Source: an uncultured Sphingomonadaceae bacterium
GTDB taxonomy: Bacteria > Pseudomonadota > Alphaproteobacteria > Sphingomonadales > Sphingomonadaceae
Assembly: GCA_947495985.1 (NCBI GenBank)
Contig: CANMBD010000003.1
Location: 124,001-188,000, forward strand
Direction: 5' to 3'
DNA length: 64,000 bases
The notes under the pieces are model-generated. The model had not been told where the DNA came from. It did no database searches and saw nothing but the letters and a program-made list of their open reading frames with translations. The translations under genes and the position numbers were made by a program. Of the stretch, positions 54,204 to 64,000 are shown one piece after another. The number at the start of each line of letters is the position of its first letter. Position 1 is the first letter of the stretch.

Positions 54204-54870
54204 ATTTCAACCCTTCAGACGCTAGGCGCTCGCGCATGTTGTAAATATCTAGACCCAGTTCTCCGGCAGCCAGGCGCTTGCGTTTATCCTCTTCGCGAGC
54301 TTCGCGCTCTTGAGATGCTTTCAAAACGTCTGCAGCGCGGCCGCGTTCAACGACGCAGACACCATCATCATCAGCCACAATTACGTCGCCAGGATTGATC
54401 ACTGCACCCGCGCACACAATTGGAACATTGACCGAACCGATAGTCGCTTTCACCGTGCCCTGCGCAAAGATGGCTTTCGACCAAACCGGAAAATCCATCT
54501 CTTTAAGATCACGCACGTCGCGCACGCCCGCATTGATAATCAGGCCGCGACAGCCACGTGCCTTTGCAGAAGTGGCTAAGAGATCGCCGAAATATCCATC
54601 TTCGCAAGGGCTGGTGGGCTGCAATACCAGAATATCGCCTGACTCGAGCTGCTCAATGGCCACATGGATCATCCAGTTATCGCCTGGTGGTGCGGAGATT
54701 GTTATGGCGGACCCCGCCACCCGTGCACCAGGATAGATGGGACGTATTTGACTGTTCAGCAGGCCTGTGCGCCCTTGCGCCTCATGCACCGTTGCGACAC
54801 CGCATTCGCCCAGCCCATCTATAACAGCCGCATCTGCACGTTCGATTTTGGTGATTACTTTTCCAGACAT
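54196..54870 (-). CDS. ligK: 4-carboxy-4-hydroxy-2-oxoadipate aldolase / oxaloacetate decarboxylase
   Basis: A 224-residue class II aldolase of the LigK/HMG aldolase family (RraA-like fold). It splits 4-carboxy-4-hydroxy-2-oxoadipate to pyruvate and oxaloacetate, the last step of the pathway. Marks are [37 protein letters not shown], the metal/pyruvate-binding [15 protein letters not shown] and [20 protein letters not shown]. Start at 54870; the frame is open 12 bp earlier from a TTG. First gene of the minus operon, divergent from the LysR gene. Confidence 0.93.
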
Positions 54871-54970
54871 GGCATACCCCAATTTAATCCGTAGCGAAGA
54901 ATCGGCCTGCTACACTCAAAAGACCAGTTGAAAAGCTGTTCATGACATAAATTTTTGCTAATGATAGAAT

Positions 54971-56122
54971 ATGAATGTCAATGAACTCAACCTACGTCAC
55001 TTGCGCGTGCTCACTCTTGTCCACCGCTTTGGGAGCTTCACACAGGCAGCCAGCCACGCCCATGTAACGCAGCCTGCGGCTAGCCAGGCCCTCTCTCAGC
55101 TGGAAGCACAGCTCAACTGCGTGTTTTTTGAGCGCCAACCCGATGGTGCAACCCCCACACCCTTTGCAGATAGCTTTGCACCACGAATAAACAGAGCTTT
55201 AGAGTTTCTCCCCAGCCACAAAGTGACCATGGCTCAGATCCGAGCCTTTATTGGTCTGGCAGATGCGGGGACCTATGCTGCAGCTGGCGCGCAACTGGGC
55301 CTGTCCGCCCCATCTCTGCACCGTGCAATGCGGGATCTGGGGATCATCAGTGGCAAAACTTTAATGACCCGGCGCGGGCGAGGCTTAGCCTTCACGCAAG
55401 ACGGCCGCGCGCTTGTGCGCCGTTTTCGCCTAGCCATGGCAGAACTTCGTGCAGGATTAAGTGAGCTTGAGAATCTCAGAGGCTATGAGGTAGGTCGCAT
55501 TGCAGTCGGCGCAATGCCGCTATCGCGCGCGCGGGTCCTTCCGCGCGCCATTTCCAGCTTTCGAAAGCTCTATCCAGAGGTGGATATCGCAGTTAGTGAA
55601 GGCTCGCATTTTGAGCTGATTGAGCCGTTGCGGGATGGCGAACTAGATCTGCTTGTCGGCGCCCTACGCGATTCTGACCTGGGACCGGATGTTACACAAA
55701 GCCCGTTGTTTGAAGACCATCCCGTCGTTCTTGGCCGTGCCGAACATCCGCTCGCTAACACCCCAGATGTCAAGCTGAGCCATCTTGCCAGTTATGAGTG
55801 GGCGCTGCCACCGGAAAACACACCCTTGCGCCAACAATGGGCGGAAATGTTTACACAAGAAGACCTGCACCCGCCGCCTGTTCCCATCGAAAGTGGCTCG
55901 GTCCTATTGATCCGAGAGTTGGTGCGTCAGAGTGATCTCCTGACCTTACTTTCCGCCGACCAGGTCGCGGTCGAGCTGCAGGCGGGCTGGCTTATGCGCA
56001 TTTGCCGAGCCCCTAGTCACCTTGTACGCCGCATTGGGATTACCGCGCGCACCGGATGGCGGCCAACGCGCCTACAGTCGCTCCTTTTGTCCGCCTTGGA
56101 AGATGCCGCGCAACAACACTAA
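54971..56122 (+). CDS. LysR-type regulator with two tandem HTH domains (lig operon regulator)
   Basis: A 383-residue LysR-type protein. One HTH is at residues about 6-65 (LRHLRVLTLVHRFGSFTQAASHAHVTQPAASQALSQLEAQL) and a second LysR-type HTH at about 84-145 (MAQIRAFIGLADAGTYAAAGAQLGLSAPSLHRAMRDLG), then an effector domain from about 170. Ordinary LysR proteins have about 300 residues and one HTH. It lies between the ligK and ligJAB operons and is the likely activator of both. An inverted pair GTTCATGACAT (54938) and ATGTCAATGAAC (54975, one extra base) overlaps its start and may be autoregulatory. Confidence 0.88.
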   Translation: MNVNELNLRHLRVLTLVHRFGSFTQAASHAHVTQPAASQALSQLEAQLNCVFFERQPDGATPTPFADSFAPRINRALEFLPSHKVTMAQIRAFIGLADAGTYAAAGAQLGLSAPSLHRAMRDLGIISGKTLMTRRGRGLAFTQDGRALVRRFRLAMAELRAGLSELENLRGYEVGRIAVGAMPLSRARVLPRAISSFRKLYPEVDIAVSEGSHFELIEPLRDGELDLLVGALRDSDLGPDVTQSPLFEDHPVVLGRAEHPLANTPDVKLSHLASYEWALPPENTPLRQQWAEMFTQEDLHPPPVPIESGSVLLIRELVRQSDLLTLLSADQVAVELQAGWLMRICRAPSHLVRRIGITARTGWRPTRLQSLLLSALEDAAQQH

Positions 56123-56205
56123 CAATACGACCATTAGCTAAATTTTATATCCTAGACAGCCTTCCGATTGGCCTTGGTAGCGCCGCCTATCATAACCTCC
56201 ATCGA

Positions 56206-57063
56206 ATGATTGATAAACTCTGCATCATTGGCTTTGGGGAAGCTGGCCGGACGATTGCCGAAGCCGGCGGCTGGGAAGCGCGCGCGGCCGCCTATGACAT
56301 TAAGACGGACGCGGCGGAGACACGCGAATTAAAGACGCGAGACTTTGCCGCCGCGCAGGTGAAAGGTTGCGATAGGCTGCAAGATGCCGTGTCCGGCGCA
56401 CAGTTGATACTGAGCCTGGTGACAGCTGATCAAGCTAGCGTCGCAGCCAGCCAGGTTGCCGCTTATATTGGGCCAGGCAGCCTCTATTGCGACATGAACT
56501 CAGTTGCACCCGATACCAAAAGCCAGGCCTGCGAAACCATAACGAAAGCCGGTGGGCGCTTTGTGGATGTGGCCATCATGTCCTCCATCCAACCCGCCGA
56601 GATGGACACACCGCTGCTAGTGAGTGGACCGCATGCAGACGATGCGCTGCAAGCCTTAAAGGAACAGGGCTTTACCAATATCCGGGCAGTTGGGGCCCAA
56701 ATAGGCCAGGCATCTGCCACGAAGATGATCCGATCAATAGTAGTGAAAGGACTGGAAGCGTTGACGGCGGAATGTGTACTTGCCGCAGATCGGGCAGGTG
56801 TTCTGGAAGACGTCGCCGCCTCCCTGGGTTCAAACTGGTTGGACACTGCCAATTATCGCTTTGAACGCATGCTCGTGCATGGCCAGCGCCGGGCGGCTGA
56901 AATGGACGAAGTGGTACGCACCCTTGATGCCCTAGGCACGGGTTCGATCATGGCCCGTGGCACAGCTGAACGCCAACGCGCCCTCGGCCAGCTCGGCCTT
57001 ACGACACCTGCAGCAGATCTGGAGGCCAAACTCGCCCAGCTTAAAGGAAAGATCGCCGCATGA
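56206..57063 (+). CDS. NAD(P)-binding dehydrogenase of the 3-hydroxyisobutyrate/DUF1932 type
   Basis: A 285-residue protein: an N-terminal Rossmann domain with IIGFGEAG at residues 7-14 and SLVTADQA, then a DUF1932-type C-terminal domain (KMIRSIVVKGLEALTAECVLAADRAG, containing the catalytic-type Lys of the family). It is not one of the known lig steps; homologues recur beside ligAB genes in sphingomonads, possibly reducing a ring-cleavage or oxalomesaconate side product (inference). Start at 56206 places the Rossmann motif normally. It overlaps ligJ by 4 bp and heads the plus operon after the LysR gene. Confidence 0.82.
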   Translation: MIDKLCIIGFGEAGRTIAEAGGWEARAAAYDIKTDAAETRELKTRDFAAAQVKGCDRLQDAVSGAQLILSLVTADQASVAASQVAAYIGPGSLYCDMNSVAPDTKSQACETITKAGGRFVDVAIMSSIQPAEMDTPLLVSGPHADDALQALKEQGFTNIRAVGAQIGQASATKMIRSIVVKGLEALTAECVLAADRAGVLEDVAASLGSNWLDTANYRFERMLVHGQRRAAEMDEVVRTLDALGTGSIMARGTAERQRALGQLGLTTPAADLEAKLAQLKGKIAA

Positions 57064-58081
57064 CCTTAATCATTGATTGTCATGGCCATTACACCACAGC
57101 TCCTGCGCCACACAATGAGTGGCGGGAAGCTCAGAAAGCCGCTTTTGAATCTGGCGGCGTGGCACCTGCCTATCCAGATATCTCAGACGATCTGATCGCA
57201 GAAAGCGTCGAGACCAACCAGCTCAAGCTTTTAAAAGAGCGCGGCGCGGATATGACCATCTTCTCCCCGCGCGCATCGGCCATGGCTCACCATATTGGTG
57301 ATGACGATGTGAGCCAAACCTGGTCTCGCCATTGCAACAATCTCATCAAGCGCGTGATTGATCTTTATCCAGAGACATTCATCGGTGTGTGCATGCTGCC
57401 GCAATCACCCGGTGTATCCATCACCCAGTCGATTGAAGAGCTGGAGCGCTGCGTCAACGAGCTTGGCTTTGTCGGCTGCAATTTGAACCCAGACCCGTCA
57501 GGTGGGCATTTTAGCGCACCGCCGCTCACGGATAAGAGCTGGTACCCCTTTTATGAGAAGATGGTCGAACTGGATGTTCCAGCCATGATCCACGTATCTG
57601 GCAGTTGCAATCCAGCCTTCCACGCAACGGGTGCCTATTACATCTCTGCCGACACCACCGCCTTCATGCAGTTCATTCAGGGTGATGTGTTTAAGGATTT
57701 TCCAGAGCTGCGCTTCATTATTCCCCATGGCGGCGGGGCCGTGCCCTATCATTGGGGTCGCTATCGCGGGCTGGCTGACATGCTGAAACAGCCGGCACTC
57801 GACAAGCATGTGATGAAGAACGTCTATTTCGACACCTGCGTTTATCACCAAGCTGGCATCGACTGTCTGTTCGAAGTGATTGACCTGGACAACATCTTGT
57901 TCGGATCAGAAATGGTGGGCGCCGTGCGCGGCATCGACCCGGAAACCGGGCAGTATTTCGACGATACCAAGCGCTATGTCGACGCGCTCGACCTGACCGA
58001 TGCGCAGCGCCACCAAATTTACGAAGGCAACGCCCGGCGGGTCTATCCGCGCCTTGATGCCCAATTGAAAGCGAGAGGGAA

Positions 58082-58085
<4 letters not shown>
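57060..58085 (+). CDS. ligJ: 4-oxalomesaconate hydratase
   Basis: A 341-residue amidohydrolase-fold hydratase that adds water to oxalomesaconate to give 4-carboxy-4-hydroxy-2-oxoadipate. LigJ features include IDCHGHYTTAP (Zn His pair, residues 8 and 10), SPRASAMAHHIG, AMIHVSGSCNP, FIIPHGGGAVPYHWGRYRG and ILFGSEMVGAVRGIDPETG. ATGA overlaps link it to both neighbours. Confidence 0.93.
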
Positions 58086-59325
<1,240 letters not shown>

Positions 59326-59337
59326 GGAAGTTAGCTG

Positions 59338-60288
59338 ATGAAAATCGCACTGGCAGGCGGCGGCGCTTTTGGTGAAAAACACCTGGATGGCCTGAAGAAA
59401 ATCGACGGCGCTGAAGTGGTAAGCCTGATTGGGCGACGCCTAGAGCCAACACAGGCCCTTGCCGACAAATATGGTGTTGGCCATGTCACAACCAATCTAG
59501 CTGATGCTTTGGCTATGGACGCAGTGGACGCCGTCATCTTGTGTACGCCCACGCAAATGCATGCCTCCCAAGCGCTACAATGCCTAGAAGCCGGCAAGCA
59601 TGTGGAAGTCGAAATTCCACTGGCTGACAGCCTGGCCGACGCACAAGCTGTGGTCAAAAAAGCGGAAGAAACAGGGCTTGTTGCCATGTGCGGGCACACC
59701 CGCCGCTTCAACCCCTCTCACCAATATGTGCATAACAAGATTAAGGCTGGTGAACTGAACGTCCAACAGATGGATGTGCAAACCTATTTCTTCCGCCGTT
59801 CTAACATGAATGCGAAGGGCGAACCGCGCAGTTGGACAGACCATCTGCTGTGGCATCACGCAGCCCATACCGTCGATCTGTTCCAATATCAGACTGGCGA
59901 AAGAGTCGTGGCCTGCAACGCCGTGGAGGGCCCGCATCACCCTGAGCTTGGCATCGCCATGGACATGTCCATTCAGCTGAAGACCGAAGGCGGCAAGCTT
60001 TGCACCCTCTCGCTCAGCTTTAACAATGATGGACCGCTTGGTACCTTCTTCCGCTACATCTGCGACAATGGCACGTACATCGCGCGCTATGACGACCTGG
60101 TGACTGGCCGTGAAAAGCCAGTGGATGTCTCCAAAGTCGATGTCTCCATGAACGGTATCGAGCTGCAAGACCGCGAGTTCATCGCTGCCATCCGTGAAGG
60201 CCGGCAGCCGAATTCCAGCGTTGCGGACGTCCTACCTTGTTATGAAGTGCTGCACGCGCTGGATGAAAAACTGGCCGCCCAGCGATGA
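59338..60288 (+). CDS. ligC: 4-carboxy-2-hydroxymuconate-6-semialdehyde dehydrogenase
   Basis: A 316-residue GFO/IDH/MocA-type NAD(P) dehydrogenase matching LigC: ALAGGGAFGEKHLDGLKKID Rossmann start, CTPTQMHASQALQCLEAGKHVEVEIPLAD, and WTDHLLWHHAAHTVDLFQYQTGE. It oxidises the cyclic hemiacetal form of the ring-cleavage product to 2-pyrone-4,6-dicarboxylate. It starts 12 bp after ligB and overlaps the aldo-keto reductase gene by 4 bp. Confidence 0.94.
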   Translation: MKIALAGGGAFGEKHLDGLKKIDGAEVVSLIGRRLEPTQALADKYGVGHVTTNLADALAMDAVDAVILCTPTQMHASQALQCLEAGKHVEVEIPLADSLADAQAVVKKAEETGLVAMCGHTRRFNPSHQYVHNKIKAGELNVQQMDVQTYFFRRSNMNAKGEPRSWTDHLLWHHAAHTVDLFQYQTGERVVACNAVEGPHHPELGIAMDMSIQLKTEGGKLCTLSLSFNNDGPLGTFFRYICDNGTYIARYDDLVTGREKPVDVSKVDVSMNGIELQDREFIAAIREGRQPNSSVADVLPCYEVLHALDEKLAAQR

Positions 60289-61292
60289 GCCTGCCCACCC
60301 GCCATATCGGGCCGCTTGAGGTCTCAGCCATTGGATTGGGCTGTATGGGGCTAAGCCATGCCTATGACGTGGCGCCGAATGCCGAAGACGGTACGCGCTT
60401 GCTCAATGAGGCGCTCGATATGGGCACTACTTTCCTTGATACGGCTGCGCTTTACGGCGGTGGTAACAATGAGAAACTCATTGGCAAAGCCGTAATGCAT
60501 CGCCGGAAAGAATTCACACTGGCGAGCAAGTGTGTGTTGGATGTGTATGACGGCAAGCGCGGCCTGAATGGATCGCCTGAGGCGATATCCAATACATTGG
60601 ATGCCGCCCTCAAACGCTTAAATACGGATTATATCGACCTCTATTACCTGCACCGGCTGGACAAAAATGTGCCCATTGAGGAGTCGGTTGGCGCGCTTGT
60701 GAAAGCCAAAGAGGCTGGCAAGATCGGTGCCATTGGGCTGAGCGAAGTGTCGGCTGCAACAATCCGCCGCGCCCATGGGGTACATCCCATTGCAGCCATC
60801 CAAAGTGAATACAGCCCGTGTGTCCGCAATCCTGAAATCGGCGTGCTCGATGCCTGCACAGAACTTGGCATCGGCTTTGTAGCCTTTTCCCCCGTCGCGC
60901 GGGGGTTCCTCTGTGACGCCATCCATGGCGACAATTATGTGGATGGAGACATCCGCCGCAATATGCCGCGCTTCGTTGAGCCACAGCTGAGCCACAACCT
61001 TAAAGCAGCGCGGAAATTCAATGCCCTAGCCAAAGAACGGGAGTGCACACCGGCGCAGCTGGCCATGGCATGGGTGCTTGCAGGCGGGGAGAATATTGTG
61101 CCCATTCCAGGCACGCGTTCAGCCAAGCATCTTAAAGAAGACCTGGGGGCTTTAGACGTCCAGATGGACACCAATCTACGCGGGCAAATCAGCGCCCTTT
61201 TTGAAGGCAGCGCCATCAAGGGCCCGCGCTATGCCGCACCCATGCAGGCGCAAATTGATACCGAATTATTTCCGGGAGAGGAACTGGCATGA
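60285..61292 (+). CDS. Aldo/keto reductase
   Basis: A 335-residue AKR with the catalytic set visible: Asp and Tyr in FLDTAALYGGG, Lys in TLASKC, His in DLYYLHRLD. The C-terminal PIPGTRSAKHLKEDLGAL belongs to the AKR13-like (YakC/IolS) group. It sits between ligC and pobA with ATGA overlaps on both sides, yet no known lig step needs an AKR. It may reduce an aldehyde side product or funnel a 4-hydroxybenzaldehyde-type substrate (inference). Confidence 0.88.
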   Translation: MSLPTRHIGPLEVSAIGLGCMGLSHAYDVAPNAEDGTRLLNEALDMGTTFLDTAALYGGGNNEKLIGKAVMHRRKEFTLASKCVLDVYDGKRGLNGSPEAISNTLDAALKRLNTDYIDLYYLHRLDKNVPIEESVGALVKAKEAGKIGAIGLSEVSAATIRRAHGVHPIAAIQSEYSPCVRNPEIGVLDACTELGIGFVAFSPVARGFLCDAIHGDNYVDGDIRRNMPRFVEPQLSHNLKAARKFNALAKERECTPAQLAMAWVLAGGENIVPIPGTRSAKHLKEDLGALDVQMDTNLRGQISALFEGSAIKGPRYAAPMQAQIDTELFPGEELA

Positions 61293-62458
61293 AAACCGAT
61301 GTTGCAATCATAGGATCTGGGCCATCAGGGCTGTTCTTAGGCCATCTACTCCGCCAGGAAGGGATCAGCTGTACGATTATTGAACGGCAAAGCGCAGAAC
61401 ATGTTCTCAGTCGTATCAGAGCAGGCGTACTGGAGACCGTGACGACCGACCTCATGACCCAGCTTGGGCTCGATGAGCGGATGCAAAAGGAAAGCATGCG
61501 CCATGACGGCCTGACCCTTTCCATCAATGGTGAAGAGGTTGTGATTCCCGTGACGGACATCACCGGCAAGCATGTGACGGTATACGGACAAACGGAAATT
61601 ACCCGCGATTTGATTGACGCAGCCCCTGAACGCGGTGTGGAGATTGTTTGGGAAGCCAGCGACGTGGCTTTGCACGATGTGGATAGGGACAACCCCTATG
61701 TGACCTGGACCAAGGATGGCGAAACCCACCGCCTAGATACGACGTTGATAGCCGGCTGCGACGGTTTTCATGGCCCCTCCCGCAAAGCGATCCCCGATGC
61801 TGAAAAACACAGCTATGAGATGGTGTATCCTTTCGGCTGGCTCGGCATCATGGCAGATGTGCCGCCCTGCCATGAGGAAGTGATTTATGCGAGCCACGAC
61901 GATGGCTTTGCGTTGGCCTCCATGCGTTCCCCCACCCGTACCCGCTGCTATGTTCAGGTCGATGTGGACGACAGTGTCGAAAATTGGTCGGACGACCGCT
62001 TTTGGGAAGAGTTTAAGTTTCGCATCGGCCCGCATTTCGCCAAACATGTCACAACCGGTCCATCTATTGAAAAATCCATCGCGCCACTACGCTCTTTTGT
62101 TTGCGAAAGCATGCAGCATGGGCGTTTATTTTTGGCAGGCGACAGCGCACATATTGTCCCGCCCACAGGCGCAAAAGGCCTCAATCTGGCGGCATCAGAC
62201 ATCACTTATCTTTCAAGAGCTATGATCAGCTGGTTCAAAACCGGGGAAAGCGCAGAATTGGAAGGCTATTCGCAAAAAGCACTCGCACGCATTTGGAAGT
62301 CAGAACGCTTTAGCTGGTATCTCACCCGCCTCTTACACCGCTTCCCACAATATAGCGGGTTTGAGCGACGCATGCAGGATGCGGAACTACGATATTTGGT
62401 CGAATCTGAAGCAGCGCAAAAAACTATCGCCGAAAATTATGTCGGGCTGCCGCTTTAA
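61289..62458 (+). CDS. pobA: 4-hydroxybenzoate 3-monooxygenase
   Basis: A 389-residue PHBH that hydroxylates 4-hydroxybenzoate to protocatechuate. IIGSGPSGLFLGHLLRQEG (residues 7-25), SRIRAGVLETVTTDLMTQLGLDERM, YGQTEITRDLI, GCDGFHGPSRK and the GD motif LAGDSAHIVPPTGAKGLNLAASD (about 284) are the classic PobA landmarks. No pobR regulator is adjacent. It closes the plus-strand lig operon, so 4-hydroxybenzoate entry and ring cleavage are produced together. Confidence 0.95.
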   Translation: MKTDVAIIGSGPSGLFLGHLLRQEGISCTIIERQSAEHVLSRIRAGVLETVTTDLMTQLGLDERMQKESMRHDGLTLSINGEEVVIPVTDITGKHVTVYGQTEITRDLIDAAPERGVEIVWEASDVALHDVDRDNPYVTWTKDGETHRLDTTLIAGCDGFHGPSRKAIPDAEKHSYEMVYPFGWLGIMADVPPCHEEVIYASHDDGFALASMRSPTRTRCYVQVDVDDSVENWSDDRFWEEFKFRIGPHFAKHVTTGPSIEKSIAPLRSFVCESMQHGRLFLAGDSAHIVPPTGAKGLNLAASDITYLSRAMISWFKTGESAELEGYSQKALARIWKSERFSWYLTRLLHRFPQYSGFERRMQDAELRYLVESEAAQKTIAENYVGLPL

Positions 62459-62981
62459 GGAATTCACTGGACCTATCTGTCTGGCTTTGAGCTTCGCCGC
62501 AAAGCTTACTCAGATCTATTCGGAAAACTAGAACCCAGCGAGTGAACCAATAATTTTTATGGCCCTTAGAGTCATTCCAACTTGGATTATGTTTGCACGA
62601 GATCAATTGTACGACGACTACGAGCCCAACGGATGGTATTTTACACCGAGCGGAGATGGATTCGGTGGGCAGCTCGACATCGAGCGAGCTACCGTGAGAA
62701 GTGCAGGTTCAGTATTGGAGTTGACGCTCGCCATGCTGTCCCCCTTCAGCATTCGATAGACAGATTGCGGAATGGTGTGGTCACCGTATCCAATAGTTTG
62801 ATCGATACTTGAGTACCGCTGGCCAACTCAAGCCAATCGCCGCACCAATATGGATTCACCGCATCAAACAAACGAAAAGCACGGCTTTAAAATTGCGTTC
62901 CCAGCTTTCTGATCAGGATCGGAAACGCACAGCCATGCAGCACTTTGAGCGATGTTTCGACCCAGCGCTGTCGTTCGAAAC
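62459..62981. other. Intergenic stretch, possible decayed coding remnants
   Basis: No supported intact gene. An open frame without a start runs 62800-62985 on the plus strand (about 61 codons, charged, ending FDPALSFET), and another short frame covers 62559-62759; neither shows a recognisable domain. They may be pieces of a decayed gene between the lig operon and the next regulator. Confidence 0.4.
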
Positions 62982-63734
62982 CTAATTCAGATTTACATTT
63001 TCAGATTCCATGAATGACAGAACCCAGCTGATATGTCTGGAAAAGCGCTCGACAGCTTTTTTTTGATTGCCAGTTAAAATGATTTGGTGAATTTCGCGAT
63101 AGTTGGAAATATATTCGTCCCAATGGCCTCCAGGAGTGAGATCAGCCAGCATGATCGTGTAAAACCGGATGTAAGGCCGCCGGTAAAAGAACTCTACAAA
63201 GTTATTACCTGAAATGTGATTCAGCATGATGTGGTAACGGTAGAGTGAGTCAACAAAGTCGCCAGCATGGCGACGCGACCAAGCCTCTTCAATTTCTACG
63301 AATGTGTCATCCAGTTTTTCTCTGTTATCGCCCTTTTCGATACGATCGGTTCCTCGTCGCACGCCAAGCATGCACAATGCTTCGGTAAACTCGAGAAAAT
63401 CGATCCTTTCCTTCAAGGTTAGTTTTCGGATTCTTGCTCCCCGATTGGCGACGAGTTCGACTACGCCTTCGCCAGCAAGGACGTGAAGCGCTTCTCGCAC
63501 TGGTGCCCTGCTGACGTTGAATTCTTCTGCGAGGTCAGTCGCAATCAGTCGCTGTCCGGGGGCGTAACGATGCTCCATCACGCCGTCGACAATGGCTTCG
63601 ACGAGATATTCGACTAGCGACGCGTTATCTGCACTTTTCAGAGCTCGTACCTCAGTTACATTCAATCCGATTGCTTCATAGCGGGAGACGTACAATGTTT
63701 CCAAGCAATTTTGTCTCTTGAATGATATTACCAT
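62982..63734 (-). CDS. GntR-family regulator (FCD domain)
   Basis: A 250-residue FadR-type regulator: HTH segment YAPGQRLIATDLAEEFNVSRAPVREALHVLAGEGVVELVANRGARI at about residues 57-100, then an FCD domain with YRYHIMLNHISGN. It carries about 25 extra N-terminal residues relative to paralogues, so the true start may be further in. It is divergent from the FAD-linked oxidase at 63769 with a TTGCATACAA element between them, so it likely controls that gene rather than the ATTGTC-N-GACAAT set. Confidence 0.87.
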   Translation of the reverse strand: MVISFKRQNCLETLYVSRYEAIGLNVTEVRALKSADNASLVEYLVEAIVDGVMEHRYAPGQRLIATDLAEEFNVSRAPVREALHVLAGEGVVELVANRGARIRKLTLKERIDFLEFTEALCMLGVRRGTDRIEKGDNREKLDDTFVEIEEAWSRRHAGDFVDSLYRYHIMLNHISGNNFVEFFYRRPYIRFYTIMLADLTPGGHWDEYISNYREIHQIILTGNQKKAVERFSRHISWVLSFMESENVNLN

Positions 63735-63735
63735 A

Positions 63736-63745
63736 TTGCATACAA
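63736..63745. promoter_or_regulatory. Possible GntR operator (TTGCATACAA)
   Basis: An imperfect palindrome of the TTGNATNCAA type, 1 bp from the GntR start and 24 bp before the oxidase start. FCD-type GntR proteins often bind TTGTATACAA-like sites. Confidence 0.45.
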
Positions 63746-63768
63746 AATCATCGACTCAGGAGATATTC

Positions 63769-64000
63769 ATGACTACCCAAGCAAATCCGACAACGAGTAT
63801 GATCATTCCGCAGCTCCAGCAGATTATAGGCAATGATCATGTTCTGCTTGACCAGAAAGACCGGGAATATTTTTCGAAAGATCTAAGCTGGCGATCGAAC
63901 GAAGTCGCCGAGATTGTGATTCAGCCCAATTCAATTGAACAACTATCCTCGGCAGTGGAGGCTGCAAGTAATGCCGGATTGGCAATTGTACCAAGAGGCG
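63769..64000 (+). CDS. FAD-binding oxidoreductase (GlcD-type), 5' part only
   Basis: The first 77 codons of a gene cut by the window edge. ATG 63769 follows AGGAG. The piece shows the start of an FAD-binding-4 (PCMH) domain: YFSKDLSWRSNEVAEIVIQPNSIEQLSSAVEAASNAGLAIVPRG, the pattern of glycolate/D-lactate oxidases and vanillyl-alcohol-oxidase-type enzymes. The substrate cannot be told from this part. Confidence 0.8.
   Translation, partial: MTTQANPTTSMIIPQLQQIIGNDHVLLDQKDREYFSKDLSWRSNEVAEIVIQPNSIEQLSSAVEAASNAGLAIVPRG

Noticed and set aside
58040..58060. CTATCCGCG at the end of ligJ, resembling half of the IclR-type palindrome
   Set aside because: A single half-site within coding sequence, with no matching second arm at the 5-bp spacing.
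63040..63070. GCTCGACAGC followed by a run of T, resembling a terminator
   Set aside because: It lies inside the coding region of the GntR gene at 62982-63734 and lacks a stable stem.

Overview
The window looks like a sphingomonad-type alphaproteobacterium (Sphingomonadales; genus not determinable). Three TonB-dependent receptors lie beside catabolic genes, a complete protocatechuate 4,5-cleavage (lig) pathway is present, and many genes join through ATGA stop/start overlaps. Nearly all of it is accessory, catabolic DNA built as a mosaic of separately regulated modules.

Region 1 (1-19.0 kb) is an IclR-type regulon. The left edge holds the end of an IclR-family regulator. The palindrome CTATCCG-N5-CGGATAG, or a close variant, lies at 363-381, 6075-6093, 10057-10075 and 16057-16075, with a half-site arrangement at 7527-7546. 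It precedes essentially every transcription unit: (a) FAD hydroxylase, arylmalonate-decarboxylase-like protein lacking its cysteine, and NodB/PuuE-type deacetylase; (b) DUF1838 and aldehyde dehydrogenase; (c) exported M24 creatinase-like protein; (d) TonB receptor; (e) a bidirectional locus whose arms each carry one of two paralogous SAM methyltransferases and one beta-lactamase-fold serine hydrolase, plus a membrane cytochrome c, an MFS carrier, an alpha/beta hydrolase and a small acidic protein. I cannot assign the substrate. This is the best candidate here for an undescribed system.

Region 2 (19.0-29.1 kb) is a patchwork with remnants: a truncated K+ channel; a TetR-regulated run (SnoaL-like, DUF3237, PEP-mutase-like, GNAT, thioesterase, broken thioesterase); a second TetR facing an SDR and membrane-protein pair across a twin operator; an EstB-like serine hydrolase; and a DSD1-type PLP enzyme. 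A short hairpin repeat (GTCCGCTTT...AAAGC) marks module borders.

Region 3 (29.1-32.8 kb) is a tyrosine-catabolism fragment: hpd behind a strong palindrome, a VOC protein, and a frameshifted fumarylacetoacetase-like gene.

Region 4 (33.2-52.3 kb) is a second regulon. The perfect palindrome ATTGTC-N-GACAAT occurs at five promoters (37526, 40824, 44490, 49224, 51478). These serve two aromatic-ring hydroxylases, two TonB receptors, two GSTs, two MFS carriers, a cupin protein, a ferric-reductase-like membrane protein with a 42-residue lipoprotein-like partner, an amidohydrolase with DUF59 and GlcG/HbpS proteins, an SDR, and GntR/FCD regulators.

Region 5 (52.3-62.5 kb) encodes 4-hydroxybenzoate to protocatechuate to pyruvate plus oxaloacetate: pobA, ligAB, ligC, ligI, ligU, ligJ and ligK in two divergent operons around a LysR-type regulator with two HTH domains. 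It is the likely sink for compounds processed by Region 4 (inference). The right edge has another GntR/FCD regulator divergent from the start of a FAD-linked oxidase.
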